A stretch of 64,000 nt of DNA from positions 18,111 through 82,110 of the forward strand of contig CANCXX010000020.1 in NCBI GenBank assembly GCA_947381965.1, read 5' to 3'. This document shows positions 1 to 9,094 of the stretch, piece by piece. Every line of letters starts with the position of its first letter. Within the stretch, counting starts at the first letter, position 1. The notes beneath the pieces were generated by a model. It saw nothing but the letters and a program-made list of their open reading frames with translations. It was not told the DNA's origin and did not search any database. This stretch comes from an uncultured bacterium (GTDB lineage: Bacteria > Bacillota > Clostridia > Lachnospirales > Lachnospiraceae). The translations under genes and the position numbers were made by a program.

Positions 1-1
1 A

Positions 2-523
2 CATTGTGTATCTTTATATCCGGTAGAAACGCAATATGTTAATTTAAATAATATAGTTATGTTAAAGGAGAGATTCCCTAAGTATGCGGTAGGATATTCC
101 GACCATACGATAGGAAATGAGGTAGCATATGCAGCCATTGGTCTAGGAGCGGCTCTTATTGAAAAGCATTTTACTCTTAATAGCAAAAGTTTTGGATGGG
201 ACAATCAAATGGCAGCAGAACCTGCAGATATGAGAGAAATGGTATTGGGATGCCACAAGGTATATAGAGCTTTGGGAAATTATGAGAGGAAACTTACATT
301 AGACGAACTAGCTCAAAGAAAAAAAATGCGCAGAAGTATTGTAGCAGCAGTAGATATGACTATAGGACATAGAATTGAAGAGGGAGATCTTACTGCCAAA
401 CGTCCTGGAGAGGGGATACCAGTAAATGAGTACAAAGATATCATTGGAAGGAGTTTGAAAGTGGATATTCTAAAGGACAAATTGATTTTAGATGAGTATT
501 TATGTGAGAGGGAAGAGGAATGA
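2..523 (+). CDS. N-acetylneuraminate synthase-family protein, C-terminal part (cut by window edge)
   Basis: This is the 3' end of a NeuB-type nonulosonate synthase, which condenses phosphoenolpyruvate with an N-acyl hexosamine. The frame is open from base 2, before any ATG, and reads HCVSLYP..., the usual NeuB stretch ahead of the GYSDHT motif, which is present. The EKHFTL segment and a C-terminal SAF (antifreeze-like) domain with KRPGEGIP follow, so the catalytic end and SAF domain are intact and only the N-terminus lies outside the window. The stop overlaps the ATG of the next gene (ATGA), which suggests translational coupling to the LuxE-like gene. A second complete NeuB lies at 30703-31740, so the locus has two synthases. 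Whether the product is sialic, legionaminic or another nonulosonic acid cannot be told from this fragment. Confidence 0.9.
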   Translation, partial: HCVSLYPVETQYVNLNNIVMLKERFPKYAVGYSDHTIGNEVAYAAIGLGAALIEKHFTLNSKSFGWDNQMAAEPADMREMVLGCHKVYRALGNYERKLTLDELAQRKKMRRSIVAAVDMTIGHRIEEGDLTAKRPGEGIPVNEYKDIIGRSLKVDILKDKLILDEYLCEREEE

Positions 524-1596
524 TTGAAGACTTTCATAAGCTGCCGCCTTATTCATTAGAGAAAGATGAGAAAGGACAATTATTACTGGGGGAACTAAAT
601 CAGTTAACTGAAAGGCATCGAACACAATGTGCTGAGTATGCTGCATATCTTGAGGCAATTGGATATACCGGAAAACAGGCCAAAACTTTGGATGAAATAC
701 CATTTGTACCAATTAGGATATTTAAAAAGATTAAATTAAAAAGTATTCCTGATGATAAGGTGTTTAAAATAATGATGTCCTCTGGGACAAGTGGGCAGGA
801 ACAATCAAAAATATATTTGGACAAGGAAACTGCAATACTCCAGCAAAAGGTTTTACTCCGTCTTCTTGGGGAATTTGTTGGATATAAACGATTACCAATG
901 CTTGTGGTTGATTCGCGTACGACAATAAGTGACAGACAGCTTTTTACTACAAGGGGGGCAACCATTATGGGACTAGATTTTATGGCAAAAAAAATGGTAT
1001 TTGCACTCAAAGATAATATGGATTTGAATGTAGATGTTCTGATAGATTTTGTAAATACATATGGGAATGAAAAATTTCTTCTTTTTGGATTTACATTTAT
1101 GATATGGCAGCATCTTCTGGGTGAAATAGAGAGAAGAAATCTAAAAATTGATTTGTCTAATGGATATTTACTGACAGCTGGTGGCTGGAAGAAATTAAAA
1201 AATGAAGCTGTGTCAAATAAAGATTTTAAAAGGCGGTGCGAAGAACTTTGTAGGATTAAACATTATGTTGACCATTATGGTATGGCAGAACAGACAGGAT
1301 GTATATATGCAGAATGTGAATATGGACACCTGCATGCAAGTATTTATTCAGATATTATTATAAGAAGGTACAGGGATTTTTCAGTTTGCGAACGTGGAGA
1401 AAAAGGATTTATCCAAGTTTTGTCCAGCTTGGCGCATTCATATCCAGGGCATTCTATTTTGACAGAGGATGAAGGTGTTATTCTTGGTGAAGATGATTGT
1501 CCGTGTGGACGAAAGGGGAAATATATACAAGTAATTGGGAGAATGAAGAATGCTGAAATAAGGGGGTGCAGTGATACCTATGCAGCAAGTTTTTAG
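520..1596 (+). CDS. LuxE-like acyl-protein synthetase (copy 1)
   Basis: 358 residues, matching the LuxE acyl-protein synthetase family (ANL-related), which activates a carboxylic acid as an acyl-adenylate and passes it to a partner. Visible motifs are SSGTSGQ (adenylate-forming P-loop) near residue 88, LLFGFTFM, GGWKK and YGMAEQTGC, with a C-terminal DDCPCGRKG segment holding two cysteines. The start is fixed by the ATGA overlap with the NeuB gene. The 3' end overlaps the LuxC-like gene by 26 bases. A paralog with the same motifs is at 5720-6835; by eye the two share about half of their residues. LuxE normally works with LuxC to reduce fatty acids to aldehydes. Here, without luxAB and beside NeuB and an ACP, the substrate is more likely a glycan-linked acyl or sugar-acid group, which is inference. 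Confidence 0.85.
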   Translation: MIEDFHKLPPYSLEKDEKGQLLLGELNQLTERHRTQCAEYAAYLEAIGYTGKQAKTLDEIPFVPIRIFKKIKLKSIPDDKVFKIMMSSGTSGQEQSKIYLDKETAILQQKVLLRLLGEFVGYKRLPMLVVDSRTTISDRQLFTTRGATIMGLDFMAKKMVFALKDNMDLNVDVLIDFVNTYGNEKFLLFGFTFMIWQHLLGEIERRNLKIDLSNGYLLTAGGWKKLKNEAVSNKDFKRRCEELCRIKHYVDHYGMAEQTGCIYAECEYGHLHASIYSDIIIRRYRDFSVCERGEKGFIQVLSSLAHSYPGHSILTEDEGVILGEDDCPCGRKGKYIQVIGRMKNAEIRGCSDTYAASF

Positions 1597-2776
1597 TAAA
1601 ATAAACTTTCTTATTGGCAGTAGAAAAGTTCTTGAACAGATGGAAAACATAAAGGTTCTTCCCATATTTTCTTGTAAGGCATTAGATTTTTTTGACTGTC
1701 TTTCAAAAAAATTGATGAGCAATAGTAAAGCAAATGATTATCCGGATGTGATTGCATATGCTTTTTGGATTAGAAGAGCATCCCTGAAAAGTGCAGGTAT
1801 TCAGTATAATGCAGAAGGACAGAAAGTAGGAAGAGGAGTTGCATTTCAAATCGCACCATCAAATATTCCTGTTCAGTTTGCAGTATCTATGACATATGCT
1901 CTTATAGCTGGAAATGCTTCAATTGTGCGAATATCTAATAAGAAATTCGTACAGACAGATATTATTTGTGAGGCTATTTGCGAGATACTACAGGACACAT
2001 ACCCTGAAATGGCATCGTATATTTGTATTATCCAATATGATTATAATGATGAAATAACTCAGGCATTAACAGATATATGTGATATCCGCATGATTTGGGG
2101 TGGTAACCATACAATAGAAGCATTACGTAAAGTTATTATAAAGCCAAGGTGCATAGATCTTGGGTTTGCTGATCGGTATTCTATAGCTGTTATAGACTCT
2201 GATGATTATTTAAAAGAAGATATCTGTTTGGTTGCAAACGCCTTTTATAATGACACATATTTCTCAGACCAAAATGCATGTAGTTCCCCAAGGTTAGTGA
2301 TATGGACAGGAAATAAAATATTAAAAGCAAAAGAAATATTTTGGAAGGCATTGGGGGAGATTGTATCAAAGAAATATCTGATGGATCCGATTTGCAGTTC
2401 TGAGAAGCTGCTGAAAACAGCAATTTGTGCGATCTTGTATCCGGGAATCAGAGAAGTAAAGAAAGATAATCTACTTGTAAGGGTAGAATTGCCATTTTTA
2501 TATGATAACATTATGGATTTAAAAGGAAACAGTGGCTATTTTTTTGAATGTAATATTTATAATTTGCAGGATATTGTTCCGATTATGAAAAAAGACTGCC
2601 AGACAATTACATATATAGGAGATAATATAGAAGATGCACTCCGCAAAATTATATATGAAAATGGAGTAAAAGGGATTGACAGAATTGTTCCTGTTGGACA
2701 TGCAGCTGATATTACATTTGTATGGGATGGCTTGGATTTACCAAATGTGCTATCACGTCAAATAGGGAATTTGTAA
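1571..2776 (+). CDS. LuxC-like acyl-CoA/acyl-protein reductase (copy 1)
   Basis: 401 residues of the LuxC family, NADPH-dependent aldehyde-dehydrogenase-fold enzymes that reduce an enzyme-bound acyl group to the aldehyde. The catalytic-cysteine motif is visible as DQNACSSP, and IWGGNHTI marks the nucleotide-binding region. A GTG start at 1571 is preferred over ATG 1580 because the AGGGGG run at 1561-1566 is correctly spaced for it. Translation therefore begins inside the LuxE gene, and the second pair at 5.7-8.0 kb has the same arrangement. LuxE and LuxC are expected to act as one complex. The neighbouring ACP gene suggests that the acyl group may be carried on phosphopantetheine instead of CoA, but this is not shown by the sequence. 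Confidence 0.85.
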   Translation: MIPMQQVFSKINFLIGSRKVLEQMENIKVLPIFSCKALDFFDCLSKKLMSNSKANDYPDVIAYAFWIRRASLKSAGIQYNAEGQKVGRGVAFQIAPSNIPVQFAVSMTYALIAGNASIVRISNKKFVQTDIICEAICEILQDTYPEMASYICIIQYDYNDEITQALTDICDIRMIWGGNHTIEALRKVIIKPRCIDLGFADRYSIAVIDSDDYLKEDICLVANAFYNDTYFSDQNACSSPRLVIWTGNKILKAKEIFWKALGEIVSKKYLMDPICSSEKLLKTAICAILYPGIREVKKDNLLVRVELPFLYDNIMDLKGNSGYFFECNIYNLQDIVPIMKKDCQTITYIGDNIEDALRKIIYENGVKGIDRIVPVGHAADITFVWDGLDLPNVLSRQIGNL

Positions 2777-2816
2777 ATTAAAAATTAAAAATTAGAAATT
2801 ATAGGAGGATTTAAAA

Positions 2817-3056
2817 ATGACGAATATTGAAAAGTACAAAGAGGCATTTGTAAGGTCACTTGGGGTAAATGAAGTGAAAGTTGAAGAATTGGAATATCAA
2901 TCGATTCCAGAGTGGGATTCTGTAGGACATATGGAATTGATTGCAGAGTTGGAAAATGTTTTTGATATTATGATGGATACAGATGATATTATTGATTTTA
3001 ATTCATATGAAAAAGGTAAGCAGATTTTAATTAAGAACTATAACATTGAGTTTTAG
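2817..3056 (+). CDS. Acyl carrier protein
   Basis: 79-residue acidic protein with the phosphopantetheine attachment motif DSVGHMEL; the serine is residue 35. The length and helix pattern fit a dedicated acyl or peptidyl carrier protein. The start has a good GGAGG site (taggagga) about ten bases upstream. It sits between the first LuxE/LuxC pair and an AMP-forming ligase, so it is the likely carrier on which a carboxylate is loaded, reduced or modified. It is not in a fatty-acid synthesis operon, so it is probably a specialised ACP for glycan decoration. A 70-base AT-rich gap containing a T9 run follows before the FkbM gene. Confidence 0.9.
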   Translation: MTNIEKYKEAFVRSLGVNEVKVEELEYQSIPEWDSVGHMELIAELENVFDIMMDTDDIIDFNSYEKGKQILIKNYNIEF

Positions 3057-3126
3057 TGCGATTCAAATTTTTTTTTAAATATGTGAAAATGATATAAGAG
3101 TAAAATATACAGGAGAGAAGTAAAGG

Positions 3127-4225
3127 TTGAAGGTCAAATTATTAAACAGGGATATTCAACAGATTAAAAAGCATTTGGATGGGAAAAGACGGGTAATGAC
3201 ATATGGAGCCGGCGCTTGGTTTAATGACATAAAAAAGATGCTGCTCGAATATGGATATAAATTGGATTATGCTTTTATAGATGCACCGCACTGCAATGGA
3301 AATATATCTTCAAATGGATTGGGGGGGCACGGAGATTGTTTCAATTGATAAACTGGGCTCATTATATATGCCTGAAAGTGATGCGCTTATATGGGCAATT
3401 GGATCACCTGAAAAATTGCGAAACTGCATGAAGGACGATAGCCTGATAAAAGAATGCTTTTTAATCTGGGATATGGGGTTTTGGAAAGATAAGAATTATT
3501 TTTTTTCTCATAAAAAGGAATTTAAAGAAGTAAGTGGATTGCTTTGCGATGAATATTCCCAAAAAGTTTTTTGGGGGTATATAAAGGCCCAAAAAGGAAA
3601 TATTTGTGAGGATATTCTTTATAGTATAAATGGGACATATTTTAATGAACTAACTAAAGAAAAGAGAGCTGGAGCTTTTTTAGATTGTGGTGCATACAAA
3701 GGTGAGTCCGTAATTGATTATATGAGATTTTTCGGTGAAGAGTGTAAGATATATGCTTTTGAGCCAGACAGCTGTAATTATAAAGATTTGGCTCATAAAA
3801 TGAAAAATAGAACAAATATTATTTGCCTGAATAAAGGATGTTATTCATCGGAAAAAATTCTTTCTTTTGATTCTCAGGGAGATATGTCAAGTAGTTTACA
3901 GGAGAATGGAAAAGAGTGCGTTGAAGTAACAACGATTGAGAAGATTGTTGGTAATGAAAAAATTGCGTTTATAAAAATGGATATTGAAGGTGCAGAATTA
4001 GAGGCATTGAAGGGAGCGAGAAATGTTATTGAAAGGGATATGCCTGTTTTAGCAATCAGTGCATACCATCGACAAGAGGACCTTATTACATTATTACCCT
4101 ATATTAATAATTTTCGTAGTATAGATGAAACAGAAGAGTATAAATTATATTTAAGGCATCATGGTGTTGGATCAACAGAATTGGTCATTTATGCAATTCC
4201 CAGGAAAAAGGATGTTGGAATGTAG
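3127..4225 (+). pseudogene. FkbM-family methyltransferase, frame-shifted at a G7 tract (probably switchable)
   Basis: The gene begins with TTG at 3127, behind GGAGAGAAG, and encodes about 66 residues before a run of seven G (3321-3327). With seven G the frame stops at 3348. With six G it reads through ...GLGGTEIVSID into the long downstream frame ending at 4225, giving one protein of about 365 residues. The downstream part has the SAM-binding LDCGAYKGES and IYAFEPD motifs and the FIKMDIEGAE motif of FkbM O-methyltransferases. All parts needed are present, so this looks like an OFF-phase contingency gene, not a decayed one. A sequencing miscount in the tract is the main alternative. It lies between the ACP and ligase genes, so the methylated product is probably the same glycan decoration. 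Confidence 0.8.
3321..3327 (+). repeat. G7 homopolymer, candidate slippage site in the FkbM gene
   Basis: Seven consecutive G interrupt the FkbM reading frame about 65 codons from the start. Six G would restore a single frame across 3127-4225. It is one of seven runs of seven or more G in the window, all on the coding strand. Confidence 0.8.
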
Positions 4226-4260
4226 CCTGTGTAGATTGCTGCATGTTAGGAGCATACGGA

Positions 4261-5730
4261 ATGAAAAATATAAAGATGTGGGATTTATTAAAAAACAAGG
4301 ATAAAAGGTGCCTTCAGCAAGAGGACGGGGTGTTTTTAAGCTATGGACAGGTGGATGAATTTGGTGAGAGGCTTTTACATGTTTTGGAAGAAAGATGTCT
4401 TATATTTATATTATGCCGCAATTCTATAGGAGCAGTAGCGGGATATATTTCTTTTGTCAATCACAGAATAGTTCCGGTTTTGCTAAATGAACATATTGAA
4501 AAAAGAATGTTAGACAGCCTGTTGTCATTATATCGGCCGCTCTATCTTTGGGGGCCTGTAGAACGTGCAGATCAGATGCAGGGACAGATAGTTTTTGAGG
4601 AGTATGGTTATTGCCTGATAAAGATGGAGTATGGTATGTTGTATACTATACATGATGAATTGGGGCTGCTTCTTACTACTTCCGGTTCCACAGGTTCACC
4701 AAAATTTGTCCGGCAAAGTTATGAGAATATCCGCATAAATTCAGAACAGATAGCCGAGTATTTGGAATTGGATTCTTCAGAGAGGCCTATTACTACATTG
4801 CCAATGAATTATACATATGGCTTATCCATTATACATAGTCATTTGTTGGTTGGTGCGACCATTCTTTTGACGGATAAGAGGTTGCCACAGCGTGAATTTT
4901 GGAATTTTTTTAGAGAGGCAAAAGCAACTTCTTTCGGAGGAGTGCCCTATACCTATGAGATGCTGGAGCGGTTGCATTTCCGTACAATGGTTCTGCCATC
5001 TTTGCGTTGTATGACACAGGCAGGGGGGAAGCTTTCTCCAGAACTTCACAAGAAATTTGCCGAATATGCAATTGAGAACCATAAGAAATTTATCGTGATG
5101 TACGGACAATGTGAAGCCACGGCAAGGATGGCTTATCTTCCCGCAAAAGACTCATTAAGAAAATATGGTTCCATGGGAATTGCAATTCCGGGAGGTAAAT
5201 TTACACTGACAGGCATGGATGGAAAGGAAATTACAGAAACAGGAGTGACTGGAGAGTTGGTTTATACTGGACCGAATGTGACAATGGGATATGCACAGAC
5301 CCCGGAAGAATTGGCTTTGGGCGATGAAAGGAATGGGCGGCTGGAAACAGGAGATATGGCAAAGCAGGATGAAGAGGGGTATTATTATATTGTAGGGCGT
5401 AAAAGGCGCTTTTTAAAGGTGTATGGAAATAGAGTTAATTTGGATGAATTGGATGGAATTTTAAAGAGTCAATATGGTAATGTGGATTGTTCCTGTGCAG
5501 GTGTAGATGACCATGTATATATTTTTATCACAGAGGAAACAGAGCAGACAATATATGAACAGCAGGAGCAGCGGACGGATAAAAACGTAGCAGAGGTGAT
5601 AAGAAAATATATTGCAGAAAAGACAGGGATTCATTTTACAGCTTTTGAAGTACTGGTGATACCGGAAATCCCCAAAAACGATGCAGGCAAAATACAATAC
5701 AAGGAATTGGAAAAATATTATGGATTATAG
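4261..5730 (+). CDS. AMP-forming ligase (ANL superfamily)
   Basis: 489 residues of the adenylate-forming acyl/aminoacyl ligase family. Visible core motifs are TTSGSTGSPK (ATP-binding loop), YGQCEATARM, ETGDMAK, GRKRRFLKVYGNRVN and a C-terminal DAGKIQY holding the A10 lysine. ATG 4261 is preferred to ATG 4243 because AGGAG at 4248-4252 is eight bases upstream of it. The protein lacks a carrier domain and so probably charges the free-standing ACP at 2817, much as DltA charges DltC; this is inferred from context. The substrate, a fatty acid, hydroxy acid or amino acid, cannot be assigned. The next LuxE gene starts inside its last codons, so the two are translationally coupled. Confidence 0.85.
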   Translation: MKNIKMWDLLKNKDKRCLQQEDGVFLSYGQVDEFGERLLHVLEERCLIFILCRNSIGAVAGYISFVNHRIVPVLLNEHIEKRMLDSLLSLYRPLYLWGPVERADQMQGQIVFEEYGYCLIKMEYGMLYTIHDELGLLLTTSGSTGSPKFVRQSYENIRINSEQIAEYLELDSSERPITTLPMNYTYGLSIIHSHLLVGATILLTDKRLPQREFWNFFREAKATSFGGVPYTYEMLERLHFRTMVLPSLRCMTQAGGKLSPELHKKFAEYAIENHKKFIVMYGQCEATARMAYLPAKDSLRKYGSMGIAIPGGKFTLTGMDGKEITETGVTGELVYTGPNVTMGYAQTPEELALGDERNGRLETGDMAKQDEEGYYYIVGRKRRFLKVYGNRVNLDELDGILKSQYGNVDCSCAGVDDHVYIFITEETEQTIYEQQEQRTDKNVAEVIRKYIAEKTGIHFTAFEVLVIPEIPKNDAGKIQYKELEKYYGL

Positions 5731-6835
5731 GAACTACCTTCAGCTGAGGCCTTATAAACAGGAGAAAGAAGAAAAGAAAAAAATTTTATCCGAACGAATT
5801 AGAGAGCTGACTTGTCTGCATATGGAGAAATGTCCAGAGTATAAGAAAATGATGAGAGTATCAAATTTTGCAGAAGAAGGGGGAAATGAAGCTTTTGTCA
5901 AATTGATGTCTTATGAGGATATTCCCTTTTTGCCCGTTCGTTTATTTAAGGAAATGGAGTTGCGATCTGTTTCTCAAAATGAGATAGTAAAGATTATGAC
6001 AAGTTCAGGAACTACGGGACAGTCAGTGTCTAAAATATATTTGGACAGAGAAACGGCGGCAAATCAGCAGAAGGTGTTAGTAAAAATTGTTTCGGATTTT
6101 ACTGGGGGAAGCAGAATGCCGATGCTGATTATCGACTGCCCATCTGTAATAAAAGATCGCCATATGTTTTCAGCAAGGGGAGCAGGTATTCTTGGTTTCT
6201 CTGTTTTGGGCAGGGACAAGATATATGCACTTCGAGATGGAGATATGAGTCTGGATGTGGAAGCAGTCATGCAATTTTTGGAGAAACATCAAGAAGAAAA
6301 AATTCTTTTATTTGGTTTTACTTTTATGGTTTGGAAATATTTTTATATAGAACTGCAGAAGTGGAAAAAGAGGGGGCTCTGTTTTGATCTGTCGAAGGGG
6401 ATATTGATACATGGCGGTGGCTGGAAGAAGCTGCTTAATGAATCAGTTTCTTCTGTAGAATTTAAAGCAAAACTTAAAGAAATATGCGGAATTACACATG
6501 TACATGATTATTATGGCATGGCAGAACAGACGGGATGTATTTATATGGAGTGTGAATATGGTTGTCTGCACACCAGTGTTTTTTCAGATGTTATTGTCAG
6601 AAACCCTAAAGATTTTTCTGTCTGTGATATAGGTGAGAGCGGTATTATAGAGGTGGTATCGTCTATTCCGCAGTCTTATCCGGGACACTGCCTTTTAACA
6701 GAGGACATAGGTAGAATTTTAGGAGAGGATGATTGTCCTTGTGGCAGGAAAGGTAAATATTTTCGGATTGAGGGAAGATTAAAAAGCGCTGAGGTCAGGG
6801 GGTGTAGTGATACTTATGAAGTATTTGCTGGGTGA
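5720..6835 (+). CDS. LuxE-like acyl-protein synthetase (copy 2)
   Basis: 371 residues and a clear paralog of the protein at 520-1596. It has the same SSGTTGQ loop, LLFGFTFM, GGGWKK, YGMAEQTGC and DDCPCGRKG motifs. ATG 5720 was chosen because it lies inside the end of the ligase gene (stop 5728-5730) and the resulting N-terminus aligns with copy 1; the upstream ATG 5681 would add 13 residues unlike copy 1. Its 3' end overlaps the LuxC-like gene by 29 bases, as in the first pair. Keeping two diverged pairs suggests two different carboxylate substrates or two sequential reductions. Confidence 0.85.
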   Translation: MDYRNYLQLRPYKQEKEEKKKILSERIRELTCLHMEKCPEYKKMMRVSNFAEEGGNEAFVKLMSYEDIPFLPVRLFKEMELRSVSQNEIVKIMTSSGTTGQSVSKIYLDRETAANQQKVLVKIVSDFTGGSRMPMLIIDCPSVIKDRHMFSARGAGILGFSVLGRDKIYALRDGDMSLDVEAVMQFLEKHQEEKILLFGFTFMVWKYFYIELQKWKKRGLCFDLSKGILIHGGGWKKLLNESVSSVEFKAKLKEICGITHVHDYYGMAEQTGCIYMECEYGCLHTSVFSDVIVRNPKDFSVCDIGESGIIEVVSSIPQSYPGHCLLTEDIGRILGEDDCPCGRKGKYFRIEGRLKSAEVRGCSDTYEVFAG

Positions 6836-8024
6836 CGAAACTATTTTAAAAGATATGCCTCAAATTTCCCCCAAAGAACCTTTTGCATTGGAGGTTTTGG
6901 AGTTTTGTCAGGAGGTTTCTAAAGAACTTTTGCAAACGGGTCAGGGGAAAAAATACCCAGATATTGTGACCCTTGGATTTTGGTTAAGGAAGAGTTCATT
7001 AGAGATGCTAAAAAAACGATTTTTGATAGAGGATGGAGGTGTCCGGTTAGGGAGAGGTGTAATTTTTCATGTGGCACCTTCTAATGTTCCTGTTAATTTT
7101 GCATATTCTTTATTTTCAGGAATGATATGTGGAAATGCCAATATAGTCCGTGTTCCTTCCAGAGAGTTTAGGCAGGTATCTATTATTATAAAGGCACTTG
7201 GAAAAGCAGTAAACATGTACCCAACTATGGCGCCTTATATATGTTTGGTTAGATATGGACATGAGCAGGATATAAATGATATTTTATCTTCTATTTGTGA
7301 TGTGCGTGTTATATGGGGAGGAGATGTTACCATAGCCCAAATCAGAAAATCTCCGCTGCCTCCAAGAGCGACGGATGTGAGCTTTGCAGATCGTTTTTCG
7401 GTTGCTGTGATTGAGACGGGGGGTTATGCAAAATTGTGCAATAGGGAAAAGGGACAGCTTGCAAGAAATTTTTATAATGATACCTATCTCACAGATCAAA
7501 ATGCCTGCACCAGTCCTAAATTGGTTATATGGATAGATATGCCTGACAATGTTAATAGTAATAATATAAGGAAAGAATTTTGGTCAAAATTATGGGAAAT
7601 TGTTGAGAGGGAGTATGCGTTTCAAGATATCCAAGGAGTAAATAAATTAACGAAAAAGTATTTGTTGGCGGTAGAAGAAGGAGAAAATGTAAAGGTAAAT
7701 TATTGGGTGAAAGAAGCAGATAATCGGCTAATATGTGTGGAGATAGCAAAGCTAAAAGATAATATTTCACTTTATTTTGAAAATTCAGGGTATTTTTTAG
7801 AATATGTAACAAAGGATATATCAGATCTGATAGTACTTGGAAAGGAAAAACGATGCCAGACAGTTGGATATTTTGGAGATATAGAGAAAATACTTCCATT
7901 AATAAAAAAAGGGATAAAAGGGATAGACAGAGTGGTTCCGATTGGCAAAACAATGGATTTTGATTGGTTTTGGGATGGTTATAATTTATATGAAAGGTTT
8001 ACAAGAAAAGTAGTTGTTGTGTGA
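6807..8024 (+). CDS. LuxC-like acyl-CoA/acyl-protein reductase (copy 2)
   Basis: 405 residues, LuxC family, with the catalytic-cysteine motif DQNACTSP and IWGGDVTI. The GTG at 6807 follows CAGGGGGT (G-rich site at 6798-6802) and lies inside the 3' end of the LuxE-like gene. The same GTGATAC-TATG context occurs at the copy 1 junction because the LuxE C-terminus (RGCSDTY) is conserved. The protein appears intact. It ends the LuxE/LuxC/ACP/ligase module; about 45 bases later a decayed region begins. Confidence 0.85.
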   Translation: MILMKYLLGDETILKDMPQISPKEPFALEVLEFCQEVSKELLQTGQGKKYPDIVTLGFWLRKSSLEMLKKRFLIEDGGVRLGRGVIFHVAPSNVPVNFAYSLFSGMICGNANIVRVPSREFRQVSIIIKALGKAVNMYPTMAPYICLVRYGHEQDINDILSSICDVRVIWGGDVTIAQIRKSPLPPRATDVSFADRFSVAVIETGGYAKLCNREKGQLARNFYNDTYLTDQNACTSPKLVIWIDMPDNVNSNNIRKEFWSKLWEIVEREYAFQDIQGVNKLTKKYLLAVEEGENVKVNYWVKEADNRLICVEIAKLKDNISLYFENSGYFLEYVTKDISDLIVLGKEKRCQTVGYFGDIEKILPLIKKGIKGIDRVVPIGKTMDFDWFWDGYNLYERFTRKVVVV

Positions 8025-8070
8025 CGGAAAGTGTGCTATTATTATGCAATAAATACAATGATACATTAAG

Positions 8071-8678
8071 CTGTTACAAAGGCAGTATATATCGCATGAA
8101 CATCTTGCAGAAAAAGCATGTGAGATTGAGATTGAAAAGCTGGGCGCACCCATTGGAAAGCAAGATCAGTATGCGGTTGCCTGTGGAGGTTTGAATATGA
8201 TAACTTTTCACAGGAATGATATGGTAACGGTGGAACCTATTATTATGAACAGGGAAATCTATCATGCTTTAGAGGAAAACTTTGTGATGTTTTCAGGTAT
8301 CACCCGTGATGCGAATCAGATACTGGCTGAGTAAAAACAGAATATTTCCAAAATCGGAAAGGCAGATAATCTCTTGAAGATGTGTGGATTGCAAGAAAAA
8401 TGAAGGAGTCCTTGGAGAAAAATGATATTTCTGATTTTGGACAAATTTTAAATGATGGATGGCAGTTAAAAAGACAACCTGTGAATGGGATCAGTGGACA
8501 GGTAATTGATGAACTGTATGAAAAAGCGATAAAAAGTGGTGCAATTGGCGGAAAGCTTTTAGGAGCAGGAGGCGGTGGATTCCTGCTTTTTTATTGTGAG
8601 AAAAATAAACTGGAAAAATTGGAGAGAGAACCAGGATTAAAGAGCTCTGACTTTCGGTTTGAATTTGATGAAACCTAG
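8071..8678 (+). pseudogene. GHMP kinase relic (heptose-7-phosphate kinase, HddA-like)
   Basis: Two frames together match the central and C-terminal parts of D-glycero-D-manno-heptose 7-phosphate kinase. The first (8071-8334) contains ACEIEIEKLG, IGKQDQYAVACGG and FSGITRDANQI, then runs into TAA. The second (from about 8382) contains FGQILNDGW and the GHMP signature GGKLLGAGGGGF. The N-terminal third is missing and at least one stop and one frameshift separate the pieces, so the gene is dead. GmhA, which makes the substrate of this kinase, is intact at 20558. The region to 9650 is a row of similar fragments, which suggests progressive loss of older glycan genes. Confidence 0.8.
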
Positions 8679-8718
8679 TCTATAATTGGAAACAGATACT
8701 GGTAAAGGATTATGTATC

Positions 8719-9090
8719 ATGAAAAATAATAGAAATGAAAGAATTGATTTATTCAGAATCATTATTTATATGAACGGTTATGGAAAGGCATCTGAGAAAA
8801 TAGATGCCTATTCTTTAAAACATTTTGTAGCTTAGGTGATTAAATTCTCTGTAGCTTGTTCGGTTAATTGTTATGAGCTTATTTGTGGATTTGTCAATTG
8901 TCAGGATATCAGAAGGAATGTATCTGGGTAGTGCAATTAATCTCTGGAAAAGGCATTTTTTACTCTGCTGACATTGTACTGTTTATAGAAATATTAAAAC
9001 CAAATGAAATTGGAATCCGTCGGATATTAGATGCCTTTTTCCCAGCAATGTCTATGCAGTATTGGTATTTTACTGGCTAGCTTCCAGTAT
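8719..9090 (+). pseudogene. Membrane acyltransferase-like relic
   Basis: Short disconnected frames with stops between them. The first starts MKNNRNERIDLFRII, which resembles the N-terminus of acyltransferase-3 family membrane proteins. The second (8883-9080) ends with AFFPAMSMQYWYFTG, which resembles the internal FP..NQYWY motif of the same family. Most of the gene is missing. The assignment rests on two short similarities. Confidence 0.35.
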
Positions 9091-9094
9091 TAGT

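Noticed and set aside
520-8024. LuxE/LuxC genes as a bioluminescence (lux) operon
   Set aside because: No luxA, luxB or luxD is present, the pairs lie among glycan genes, and an ACP, AMP ligase and methyltransferase accompany them.
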